From AM-2324 sp042091035 (lineage in GTDB: Bacteria > Bacteroidota > Bacteroidia > Chitinophagales > Saprospiraceae), in assembly GCA_042091035.1 (NCBI GenBank), contig JBELIG010000172.1, positions 1 to 6,967 of the forward strand: a stretch of 6,967 nt of DNA. The letters are read 5' to 3'. A model generated the notes under the pieces. That model saw nothing but the letters and a program-made list of their open reading frames with translations. It ran no database searches and was not told the origin of the DNA. Of this stretch, positions 1 through 5,626 are shown in pieces. The translations under genes and the position numbers were made by a program. Numbering within the stretch: position 1 is the stretch's first letter; the number at the start of each line of letters is the position of its first letter.

Positions 1-1151
1 CGCTCAGCTTCTTCATGTATTTGATCTGAATCCATACCCATCTTATTAACCATATACGTCTCCCAAAGCCTATGGGCTCGTATCAATTTCTCAGCCCTCT
101 TTTTACCCTTTGCACTTAGTTCAAGACTTGCCTTGTGAATAAGCTGTTTCTTTTCAAGATTATTAAGCGTTCTAAGCAACTGCCTTTTCTTAAAATCCAA
201 ACGTTCCAGAATAGAAGATTCATTTACAGATATACCTTTTGCACGATACAATTGAATGCACTTAAGCACATCTTCTTGCCTAATCTTATCTCTTTCTTTT
301 CTATTCTGAATAAAACGAATTACTAAGCCTGAATTGGGCGAAAATATAACTGCTAGTATATAAAGGACTGTTGCAAGTACAGCCATAGATGGCCCTGGTG
401 GAAAATTGAGCTCATAAGAAACAAAAAAACCGCCTACGGCAATTAGTACGCCAAGGATAGCTGAGCAGATAATTACATTTTGGAGCCTTTTAAACAAAAG
501 AAGCGCCGTAGATGCAGGAGTTATCAACATAGCAACAACAAGAATCACACCCACTGACCGCAATGCAGATACCACTGCAAAGGAAAGCATCAGCATTAGA
601 AAATAATGCACTTGTTCCACCTTAACACCCATAGTTCTTGCAACAACAGTCTGAAAAGTGGTAAGAAACAATGGCCTGTAAAAGACGATAACCCCAGTAA
701 TAACAATCAATGTCACAGAGAAAGAAATATACAAATCATCATTAGACACACCGAGTACATTACCAAACAAATAATCTTTGAGGTCTATATGGATATTCTG
801 ATTATTACTTAGATAAGAAATACCTATTACGCCCAAAGAAAACATACAGGTAAAAACAATCCCAATAGCAGCATCATTCTTCGTAGATAATTTAGTTTGT
901 ATCCAGGTGATCAGAAAAGAAGACAACCACCCTGCAAGAACAGCACCAAGGAAAAAACCCCATGAATTGTCCGTGCCAAAAACAAAGAATGCAAATACTA
1001 TTCCTGGCAATATTGCATGGGACAATGCATCTCCAACCATAGACATATTTCGAAGTACTATAAAGCAGCCCAAAATACCACAGCTCACGCCTACTGCCAT
1101 TGAAGCCAGAAGCGCTCTTATCGCCCAGTCATATTGAAGAATTTCTAACAT
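1..1151 (-). CDS. Metal-ion ABC transporter permease fused to a C-terminal DtxR/MntR-like domain (3' end outside the window)
   Basis: The reading frame opens at ATG 1151 and stays open for 383 codons to the window edge, so the stop codon lies outside. Residues 1-275 are a hydrophobic ABC-3 family permease (TroC/MntB/ZnuB type) of the inner membrane, which moves Mn, Fe or Zn inward with an ATPase and a binding protein not present here. Recognisable stretches are GDALSHAILPG (40-50), DLKDYLFGNVLGVS (123-136) and NFPPGPS (249-255). After the last helix, residues about 292-383 look like a DtxR/MntR repressor: a winged helix (about 292-345), then KGKKRAEKLIRAHRLWE (348-364) and GMDSDQIHEEAE (372-383). 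Aligned from memory, D294, H360 and E383 match MntR metal ligands D8, H77 and E99, which hints at manganese. This is inference. The gene lies 61 bp after the phosphatase gene. The same domain order is known from chlamydial YtgCR. The permease call is firm; metal specificity and a DNA-binding role are open. Confidence 0.9.
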   Translation of the reverse strand, partial: MLEILQYDWAIRALLASMAVGVSCGILGCFIVLRNMSMVGDALSHAILPGIVFAFFVFGTDNSWGFFLGAVLAGWLSSFLITWIQTKLSTKNDAAIGIVFTCMFSLGVIGISYLSNNQNIHIDLKDYLFGNVLGVSNDDLYISFSVTLIVITGVIVFYRPLFLTTFQTVVARTMGVKVEQVHYFLMLMLSFAVVSALRSVGVILVVAMLITPASTALLLFKRLQNVIICSAILGVLIAVGGFFVSYELNFPPGPSMAVLATVLYILAVIFSPNSGLVIRFIQNRKERDKIRQEDVLKCIQLYRAKGISVNESSILERLDFKKRQLLRTLNNLEKKQLIHKASLELSAKGKKRAEKLIRAHRLWETYMVNKMGMDSDQIHEEAE

Positions 1152-1159
1152 CGTTTGAT

Positions 1160-1174
1160 ACTTTGAAACAAAGT
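1160..1174. promoter_or_regulatory. 15-bp palindrome, candidate operator of the metal permease gene
   Basis: The sequence ACTTTG-AAA-CAAAGT is a perfect inverted repeat with 6-bp arms and a 3-bp centre. It ends 8 bp before the permease start codon and overlaps the promoter-like element at 1169-1176. The position suits repression of a metal-uptake gene by a DtxR/MntR-type regulator, possibly the domain fused to the permease itself. Only the symmetry and position are seen; the role is inferred, and a 6-bp-arm palindrome can arise by chance in AT-rich DNA. Confidence 0.4.
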
Positions 1175-1176
1175 TA
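1169..1176 (-). promoter_or_regulatory. Candidate Bacteroidota -7 element (TAACTTTG) of the permease gene
   Basis: Read on the minus strand, TAACTTTG is a perfect match to the Bacteroidota -7 consensus TAnnTTTG and lies 17 bp upstream of the permease ATG. A second match, TAATTTTG, sits at 1183-1190. No convincing TTG -33 element is seen at the usual 19-21 bp spacing for either. The permease may therefore have its own promoter as well as readthrough from the phosphatase gene. Confidence 0.4.
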
Positions 1177-1212
1177 GGAAAACAAAATTATTTTTTTTGG
1201 CTAATCTAAAAA

Positions 1213-2124
1213 TTAATCCTGATTTTGCAACATCTCCGCCAGTATTCCCTCTTTCATGGCGTAGGAGGAAACCTTCATAGTTTCTATTCCTGAACGATCT
1301 AGGACGAATTTTAGCAATTGAACAGCTACTACAATATACTCCGCACGCTGTTTTGGTAATTTAGGAATATCAAGCCTCTGCTCAATGTTCATAGGGAGAA
1401 CCATTTTACGCCAATGCTCAAACCGCTCAAGGTCGAGCAGAAAATGATGATCAGAAATCTTATCCTCACCCAACATATCAACAAGTACATCAAAGGTACC
1501 AGATGCACCGATAAGTTGTTTAACTGAATATTTTTTTAGTATTTCAAGAAGGGCTTGCGTATGCTCCTCCAAAAAGTCCTCCAAATCAATCAAGCCGTCC
1601 GCATTGATAGGATCTGCTTTATGAAACTTATTGAACAACACTGCAACTCCAATTTTGAAACTTTTGGACCAGAAAACTTCTTCCCTATTACATAAAACAA
1701 ATTCAACGCTACCTCCCCCTATATCCATAATCAAACTAGGATTCATATCAAATGGAACAACTTCACTTACACCTCTATGTATAAGCAAGGCTTCGCGACC
1801 ACCGGCAATAATCTCCACATCAATCCCTGTTTGCTTTTTTACATCAATTATAAAATCCTTAGCATTTCTTGCATTCCTAAGAGCTGCTGTCCCAAAAGCC
1901 TTTAGGGCATCCACTTGGTATTCATCCATAATCGATGCAAACTGATTCAGACAATCGAGGCCCCGAATGTATGGAGCTTCACCAATATTTGAAATTCCTT
2001 CAGAGGCAAGGCTCACATATATTCTCTTTTTGAACAAAATACTTGTCGGAGCACCTTTTTGCATTTCTACAATTAAAAGGTGAAATGTATTTGTCCCTAA
2101 ATCTATGACAGCGAACCTATTCAT
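1213..2124 (-). CDS. Ppx/GppA-family phosphatase (exopolyphosphatase or guanosine pentaphosphate phosphatase type)
   Basis: This 303-residue cytoplasmic protein has the ASKHA (actin/Hsp70-like) fold of the Ppx/GppA family, whose members release phosphate from inorganic polyphosphate or from pppGpp. The phosphate-1 loop DLGTNTFHLLI is at 8-18, GTAALRNA at 78-85, and GGREALLIHRGV, the catalytic-glutamate region, at 108-119. The phosphate-2 loop DIGGGSVEF is at 134-142, and a GASGTFDVL stretch follows in the second half. The length equals the two-domain N-terminal core; the C-terminal HD-like domains of the roughly 500-residue E. coli enzymes are absent, as is usual in Bacteroidota. ATG 2124 is chosen because the MNRFAVIDLGTNT start is canonical and lies 5 bp after the stop of the lipoprotein gene, which indicates one operon. 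Whether polyphosphate or pppGpp is the substrate cannot be told from sequence, so no symbol is given. Confidence 0.92.
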   Translation of the reverse strand: MNRFAVIDLGTNTFHLLIVEMQKGAPTSILFKKRIYVSLASEGISNIGEAPYIRGLDCLNQFASIMDEYQVDALKAFGTAALRNARNAKDFIIDVKKQTGIDVEIIAGGREALLIHRGVSEVVPFDMNPSLIMDIGGGSVEFVLCNREEVFWSKSFKIGVAVLFNKFHKADPINADGLIDLEDFLEEHTQALLEILKKYSVKQLIGASGTFDVLVDMLGEDKISDHHFLLDLERFEHWRKMVLPMNIEQRLDIPKLPKQRAEYIVVAVQLLKFVLDRSGIETMKVSSYAMKEGILAEMLQNQD

Positions 2125-2129
2125 GATTG

Positions 2130-2648
2130 CTATTTATTTTGCATTATACGTTGACGTTGAGCATTTGCTTGTGAAATATAATTATTCATATACTTTACAG
2201 CATCTGGCGTCATAAATGATGAATATTTCTTTTTTCCATCCTCATAAAAGATGAAATAAACACAACCCTGAGAGAAGTAAAAATCTGCTTCCAATATGGT
2301 TTCTATTCCTACGTCGAAGAAAATTCTTCCCATTGCTTTACATCCTGCTGCTTCTGGAGCTACAGATGTAGAAATATGAGAAAGTGTTCGCTGTATCGAA
2401 CCCTTATCATCTAAACTCATTGAAAAAGGAAGTTCGAAGAACACATAATCTATATGCGAACAATTTTCATATAAATACTCTAATTTTTCTAGCGGAGGAA
2501 GTGGCAATGCAGCTTGCTCTGCAGCCTGCACAGGAACATCACTCTGCCCTTCAGTCTCATTAGATTGCTTTTCCTCATTACAAGAAAAAAGTAAGGCTAC
2601 AATAACTACAATTGGTGCTATTCGCTTTAACATAAATTTATATTTCAT
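2130..2648 (-). CDS. Predicted lipoprotein of unknown function
   Basis: The 172-residue product starts with a type II signal peptide: basic residues (K2, K4, K8, R9), a hydrophobic core at 10-21, and a lipobox LFSC with C23 as the lipidated cysteine. After C23 comes NEEK, then a low-complexity Gln/Glu/Ala/Pro linker to about residue 52, then a compact domain (53-172) with three further cysteines (C63, C103, C129) and aromatic strands such as DYVFFELPF and CVYFIFYEDGKKKY. No family is recognised. Acidic residues two and three positions after the lipidated cysteine recall surface-export signals of Bacteroidota lipoproteins, so an outer-membrane location is possible but inferred. The given start overlaps the upstream beta-barrel gene by 11 bp; an internal ATG at 2633 (residue M6) would leave a 4-bp gap and still give a complete signal peptide. 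The gene sits between the barrel and phosphatase genes in one predicted operon. Confidence 0.8.
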   Translation of the reverse strand: MKYKFMLKRIAPIVVIVALLFSCNEEKQSNETEGQSDVPVQAAEQAALPLPPLEKLEYLYENCSHIDYVFFELPFSMSLDDKGSIQRTLSHISTSVAPEAAGCKAMGRIFFDVGIETILEADFYFSQGCVYFIFYEDGKKKYSSFMTPDAVKYMNNYISQANAQRQRIMQNK

Positions 2649-3261
2649 ACATGATTTGAATAGAAAAGTAATACCCTACTAATGCTCTTGACCAAGGGTA
2701 CCCGACTTCTGGAAGATAAAAAGGAAACAGTGACCTAGTGAAATTTAATTCGGTTTGTATATTTTTTCTTGGGTAAAGCCCTATTCCCAATGTAAATGCC
2801 ACATCATTAACCCTAATATACTCATCCAAAGTCCTAAATGGTGAATCGAGGCTGTTTTTACTGCGGAAAAATCGCCCATAAACTAAGCCCGCCTTTGCAT
2901 AGACTTTATAATAATCATCCACATACCAATCACTAAATCTAATTGTCACAGGGACTTCAATGTAATCCATTCCAAATTTCCAATTTAGCAAACCATTACT
3001 AGCATCAAATTCAGAAGCTGATGGCCTTGATCCACGCTGGCTAAATAGCATATCCGTATCAATTTGAACCCTATCCCTTAACATGATGGAAGCTCGTATC
3101 CCTGTCCGAAGACCAGGATTACTGTACCCACCAACATCATCTCCGTTGATTTGACTTGCATTAAGACCTAAAATAAGTCCTGCCTTAAAAGTTTGTGCCT
3201 GTGATTCTGAATAAATAAACATCAGAATTAGTGTACTGAAAAGTAAAAATTTTAATTTCAT
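2638..3261 (-). CDS. PorT-like outer-membrane beta-barrel protein
   Basis: The 207-residue product has a classical signal peptide (MKLKFLLFSTLILMFIYSESQAQ, given here only as position 1-23) with likely cleavage after AQ. The mature part shows alternating strands of a small outer-membrane barrel: FKAGLILGLNAS just after the signal, then GLRTGIRASIML, VQIDTDMLFSQRGS, MDYIEVPVTIRF, YKVYAKAGLVYGRF and VAFTLGIGLYP, with a last strand ending in IQIMYEI. This pattern fits the PorT/OMP_b-brl_2 family common in Bacteroidota. PorT itself belongs to type IX secretion, but nothing here links this paralogue to that system. ATG 3261 is preferred to an in-frame TTG at 3276 because it begins directly at the basic signal-peptide start. 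It is the first gene of the predicted barrel-lipoprotein-phosphatase operon and is divergent from the gene starting at 3383. Ligand and role are unknown. Confidence 0.83.
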   Translation of the reverse strand: MKLKFLLFSTLILMFIYSESQAQTFKAGLILGLNASQINGDDVGGYSNPGLRTGIRASIMLRDRVQIDTDMLFSQRGSRPSASEFDASNGLLNWKFGMDYIEVPVTIRFSDWYVDDYYKVYAKAGLVYGRFFRSKNSLDSPFRTLDEYIRVNDVAFTLGIGLYPRKNIQTELNFTRSLFPFYLPEVGYPWSRALVGYYFSIQIMYEI

Positions 3262-3382
3262 ACTTGAAAATTTCAATAAATATAATTGTGCCTGCCTGAA
3301 CTTCTCTATACTTTACTTTAAATTATATTATTTTAGTCATGAATTATTTTAACCTTAAGATTACTATACATTCAATACCTTT
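3262..3382. other. Divergent intergenic region between the beta-barrel gene and the 94-residue hypothetical gene
   Basis: This AT-rich stretch must hold promoters for both directions. A minus-strand TATATTTA (near TAnnTTTG) is the best -7 candidate for the barrel gene, without a clear -33 partner. On the plus strand only weak near-matches are seen (TACTTTAC around 3310). A 13-bp perfect inverted repeat, TTGAAA-A-TTTCAA, occupies 3264-3276, three bases before the barrel start codon. No intrinsic terminator or RNA gene is recognised. Confidence 0.4.
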
Positions 3383-3667
3383 ATGATAAATTTCACTAAG
3401 CACAATCTAAAAAAGTTAGAAACAGTACTTGAAGAGTTAGAATTCTCTGTAAGATATGAAAAGGGCAATTTTAATTCAGGGTTTTGTGTAGTTGAGAATA
3501 GTAAGGTTATAGTAATTAATAAATTCTTTGATACTAAGGCAAGGATATTAACTATCATTGATATCTTAAATAGCAGGACTATCGATACTGAAAAACTGAG
3601 TCCAATTAATCTTAAGACCTTTAAAACAATATTTACTGCGTCCAAAGAAGCTGAAGAAGAAGCATGA
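3383..3667 (+). CDS. Conserved-looking hypothetical protein (94 residues)
   Basis: The product is a small soluble protein without signal peptide, membrane segment or cysteine pair. It begins with a basic amphipathic helix (KHNLKKLETVLEELEF), then a strand-like block SVRYEKGNFNSGFCVVENSKVIVINKFF, a second helix ARILTIIDIL, and an acidic tail KEAEEEA. No domain or catalytic motif is recognised. I recall similar small proteins with a VRYEKGNF...VVINKF core next to PhnP-like hydrolase genes in other Bacteroidota, but could not check this. The stop overlaps the start of the hydrolase gene as ATGA (3664-3667), which indicates translational coupling and suggests a shared job or at least shared expression. 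ATG 3383 is the first start codon and gives a protein of sensible length. A weaker minus-strand frame over the same bases is treated as a shadow. Confidence 0.75.
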   Translation: MINFTKHNLKKLETVLEELEFSVRYEKGNFNSGFCVVENSKVIVINKFFDTKARILTIIDILNSRTIDTEKLSPINLKTFKTIFTASKEAEEEA

Positions 3668-4434
3668 ACAACGAATTAACATTCCTGGGTACAGGAACAT
3701 CACAAGGTATACCTGTTATTGCTTGCACATGTAAAACCTGCACATCCAAAGATCCTAAGGACAAAAGATTACGCACCTCTGTTCATCTTTCTTGGAATGG
3801 AATGAGCATTGTCATTGATTCTGGCCCAGACTTTCGATACCAAATGCTCCGAGCTGGAATCACTAAACTAGATGCGCTCCTAATCACACACGAACATAAT
3901 GACCATATTATAGGAATCGATGATATTCGACCTTTTAACTTTAGTCAAGGTGGAGAAATGCCTGTTTATGCGAATAAAAATGTCTCCGAAAATCTAATCA
4001 AAAGATTTGCATACATATTTCAACAAAATCCATACCCAGGTGCTCCTAAGATCAATTTAAACACAATTAATTCGGAAGATCTATTAACATTGAATGGTCA
4101 AACAATTACTCCTATTGCTTTGAATCATGGAATCACGAGCAGTTTTGGCTACAAGTTTGACTCCCTTGCCTACCTTACCGATATGAAAACCCTACAAGAG
4201 GGTGAATTAAAAAAATTAAAGGGTACGGAAACGCTTATAATTAATTGTCTAAGACTAGAACCCCATTTTTCACACTTAAATCTAGCCGAGGCACTTGACT
4301 TTATAGCAGAAATACAACCTAAAAAAACCTATCTAACACATATTAGTCATAGGTTTGGCACCTACGAGTCTATAAAAAAAATGCTACCTCCTAACGTTTT
4401 TCAAGCTTATGACGGACTAAAGATTGAGTTCTAA
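3664..4434 (+). CDS. PhnP-like metallo-beta-lactamase-fold hydrolase
   Basis: This 256-residue cytoplasmic protein belongs to the metallo-beta-lactamase fold, in the branch that includes PhnP (a phosphoribosyl cyclic phosphodiesterase) and resembles RNase Z in fold. The N-terminus LTFLGTGTSQGIPVIACTC (5-23) and the cysteine cluster C21, C23, C26 are typical of the PhnP-like branch, where cysteines help bind a structural zinc. The metal site is complete: THEHNDH gives H76, H78, D80 and H81, with H155 (ALNHG), D173 (YLTDM) and the late histidine motif THISH (H226, H229). The length matches the family. It is coupled by a 4-bp overlap to the upstream 94-residue gene. Bacteroidota carry such hydrolases outside phosphonate operons, and no phn gene is visible here, so the substrate (cyclic nucleotide, phosphodiester or other) is unknown and the name phnP would overstate the evidence. 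Confidence 0.88.
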   Translation: MNNELTFLGTGTSQGIPVIACTCKTCTSKDPKDKRLRTSVHLSWNGMSIVIDSGPDFRYQMLRAGITKLDALLITHEHNDHIIGIDDIRPFNFSQGGEMPVYANKNVSENLIKRFAYIFQQNPYPGAPKINLNTINSEDLLTLNGQTITPIALNHGITSSFGYKFDSLAYLTDMKTLQEGELKKLKGTETLIINCLRLEPHFSHLNLAEALDFIAEIQPKKTYLTHISHRFGTYESIKKMLPPNVFQAYDGLKIEF

Positions 4435-4438
4435 TCTG

Positions 4439-4468
4439 TTGAGTTTATCATTCAGTTTCTTATTTTTA
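4439..4468 (+). promoter_or_regulatory. Candidate Bacteroidota promoter of fabG
   Basis: TTG at 4439-4441 is followed after exactly 19 bp by TATTTTTA at 4461-4468. This fits the Bacteroidota -33 TTG / -7 TAnnTTTG layout with one mismatch, in the last -7 base. It lies in the 61-bp gap between the hydrolase stop and the fabG start, leaving a leader of about 20 bases. It would let fabG be expressed apart from the two genes before it. Confidence 0.4.
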
Positions 4469-4495
4469 CGGCAATTATTCGCAAAATCGAAAAAA

Positions 4496-5242
4496 ATGAA
4501 TCTACTTAAAGACAAAGTAGCCCTAGTAACAGGTGGCTCAAGAGGTATTGGTTCTGCAATTGTAAGAGCATTTGCAGCACAGGGAGCAAATGTTGCTTTC
4601 ACATACTTAAGTTCTGAAAAGCCTGCACTAGAAATCCAGGAAGAATTAATCGGAATGGGTGTTAAGGCAAAAGCATATAAATCAGATGCTAGTTCATACG
4701 AACAATCTGAAGAACTAATGAAAAATGTGCTTGCAGACTTTGAAAAGGTTGACGTTCTAATCAATAATGCAGGTGTCACTCGTGACAATCTTATGCTGAG
4801 AATGACAGAGGAACAATGGGATACAGTAATCAACATTAATCTTAAGTCCCTATTCAATCTTACCAAGCAGGTGCTTCGTCCTATGATGAAAAATCGTAGC
4901 GGCTCTATTATAAATATTTCATCTGTTGTTGGTGACTTTGGGAATCCTGGCCAAGCAAACTATGCTGCATCTAAAGCAGGTGTATTTGGCTTTACAAAGT
5001 CAATTGCTAAAGAAGTTGGTTCGAGAAATATACGCTGTAATGCTATCGCACCAGGTTTCATAAAAACAGATATGACCGAACAGCTAGACGATAAAACAAA
5101 AGACGCTTACCTTTCAGGCGTAGCACTAAAAAGATTTGGAGAAGGGAAAGAAGTTGCAGATGCTTGTATTTACCTAGCATCAGACCTTTCATCCTATACA
5201 ACTGGACAAACATTGTCTGTTTGTGGTGGCTTAAATATGTAA
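4496..5242 (+). CDS. fabG: 3-oxoacyl-[acyl-carrier-protein] reductase FabG
   Basis: The 248-residue product is a short-chain dehydrogenase/reductase that would reduce 3-oxoacyl-ACP to 3-hydroxyacyl-ACP with NADPH in fatty-acid elongation (cytoplasm, type II FAS). The nucleotide-binding loop TGGSRGIG is at 12-19, NNAG at 90-93, and the catalytic tetrad N115, S143, Y156, K160 is complete (YAASK). R134 and R177 fall where E. coli FabG R129 and R172 contact acyl carrier protein, by alignment from memory. The TGQTLSVCGGLNM end is typical. ATG 4496 gives the normal family length and the canonical MNLLKDKVALVTGG start; a TTG at 4424 would add 24 atypical residues and run into the hydrolase gene. A strong terminator follows directly. 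SDR paralogues with other substrates exist, so FabG is very likely but not proven, especially as no other fatty-acid gene is adjacent. Confidence 0.92.
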   Translation: MNLLKDKVALVTGGSRGIGSAIVRAFAAQGANVAFTYLSSEKPALEIQEELIGMGVKAKAYKSDASSYEQSEELMKNVLADFEKVDVLINNAGVTRDNLMLRMTEEQWDTVININLKSLFNLTKQVLRPMMKNRSGSIINISSVVGDFGNPGQANYAASKAGVFGFTKSIAKEVGSRNIRCNAIAPGFIKTDMTEQLDDKTKDAYLSGVALKRFGEGKEVADACIYLASDLSSYTTGQTLSVCGGLNM

Positions 5243-5279
5243 AAAACAAGGGGGGGGAGCTTCCCTCCTTTGTTTTTTT
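5243..5279 (+). terminator. Intrinsic terminator after fabG
   Basis: Directly after the fabG stop, an A-rich stretch with ACAAGG and a run of eight G (5250-5257) faces TTCCCTCCTTTGT and seven T (5273-5279) across a short AGCTT loop. The arms pair over about 15 bp, with G-T wobbles, and end in a T-tract. The A-run opposite the T-run could also make it work from the minus strand, so it may stop transcription in both directions. Confidence 0.85.
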
Positions 5280-5280
5280 G

Positions 5281-5446
5281 CCAAAAAACTGCCAAAACCA
5301 CCCATTTATGTGGCAAATATTCCCGATTAGGTAGCATTAGTAACGAAAAACCATTAGATTTGAGGAACCAAAAGGAATTATTTAATAGCTCCGTAGCGTT
5401 TATTCGGTAGTTATTTAATACATTTGCACCACAAAACTAAAATTAA
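5281..5446 (+). promoter_or_regulatory. Non-coding leader with candidate promoters of the small membrane-protein gene
   Basis: No coding frame is supported here. TACATTTG at 5419-5426, followed by CACC, is a perfect Bacteroidota -7 match and lies 20 bp before the ATG at 5447; the -33 region has only a TTT at 5399-5401. A second perfect match, TAGATTTG, lies at 5355-5362. A 10-bp direct repeat TTATTTAATA occurs at 5378-5387 and 5411-5420, the second copy running into the -7 element. GCCAAAA is repeated at 5280-5286 and 5291-5297, and CCAC/GTGG arms at 5298-5301 and 5310-5313 could form a small hairpin. Confidence 0.5.
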
Positions 5447-5626
5447 ATGAAATCCTCGATCAAAAATCAATTAGAATCTCCCGGAATACTGGGGTCATTG
5501 GCTCCAAATAGGAGTAAAGGTGTAGATATTATAATTGCTCTAGCTATCTTTATTTCTTGTTGTCTTATTTCTTTTACAGAGAGTAAAGAAGTAGTAGAGA
5601 CTCTTTTCACTAACATTATGCCTTAA
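5447..5626 (+). CDS. Small predicted single-pass membrane protein (59 residues)
   Basis: This short frame starts at ATG 5447 and stops at TAA 5624-5626. The product has a polar, basic N-terminal part of about 25 residues (MKSSIKNQLESPG, then APNRSKG) and one hydrophobic segment DIIIALAIFISCCLISF at 27-43, with two adjacent cysteines (C38, C39). A short tail TESKEVVETLFTNIMP follows. Basic residues R22 and K24 just before the helix predict the N-terminus in the cytoplasm. A perfect Bacteroidota -7 element lies 20 bp upstream, after a terminator that isolates it from fabG, which supports a real separate gene. Its last 11 bp overlap the 3' end of the convergent SWIM gene. A short inverted repeat TAGTT-TCGG-AACTA (5627-5640) follows the stop. 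No family is recognised, and a chance ORF remains possible. Confidence 0.55.
   Translation: MKSSIKNQLESPGILGSLAPNRSKGVDIIIALAIFISCCLISFTESKEVVETLFTNIMP

Noticed and set aside
135..1137. Plus-strand short frames at 135-326, 606-812 and 907-1137
   Set aside because: All lie antisense inside the continuous permease frame, give low-complexity or Lys/Asn/Thr-rich products without any recognisable domain, and have no promoter or coupling support.
1152..1212. Possible terminator between the phosphatase and permease genes
   Set aside because: Read on the minus strand, the weak GGATTAAT/ATTAGCC pairing is interrupted and is followed by an A-run, not a T-run.
1786..1824. Unusual GGREA in the phosphatase where many family members have G-x-E-E-A
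   Set aside because: The second glutamate (E111) is kept and, as far as I recall, G-x-REA variants occur in Bacteroidota homologues, so inactivity is not supported.
1631..1945. Plus-strand 104-codon frame inside the phosphatase gene
   Set aside because: It is antisense to the conserved Ppx/GppA core motifs and its product has no recognisable feature.
3262..3276. TTG start at 3276 for the beta-barrel gene
   Set aside because: The ATG at 3261 begins a standard signal peptide with a basic start; the TTG start would add only five residues and cover the inverted repeat.
3364..3645. Minus-strand 93-codon frame opposite the 94-residue hypothetical gene
   Set aside because: It is hydrophobic, but the plus-strand frame has balanced composition and an ATGA overlap with a real gene, so the minus frame is the likelier shadow.
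4424..4495. N-terminal extension of FabG from TTG 4424
   Set aside because: The 24 extra residues are atypical for FabG, overlap the hydrolase stop and remove the promoter candidate; ATG 4496 gives the normal 248-residue protein.
4417..4866. Minus-strand 149-codon frame over the start of fabG
   Set aside because: It is antisense to the conserved cofactor-binding half of FabG and is Ser/Leu-rich without a domain.
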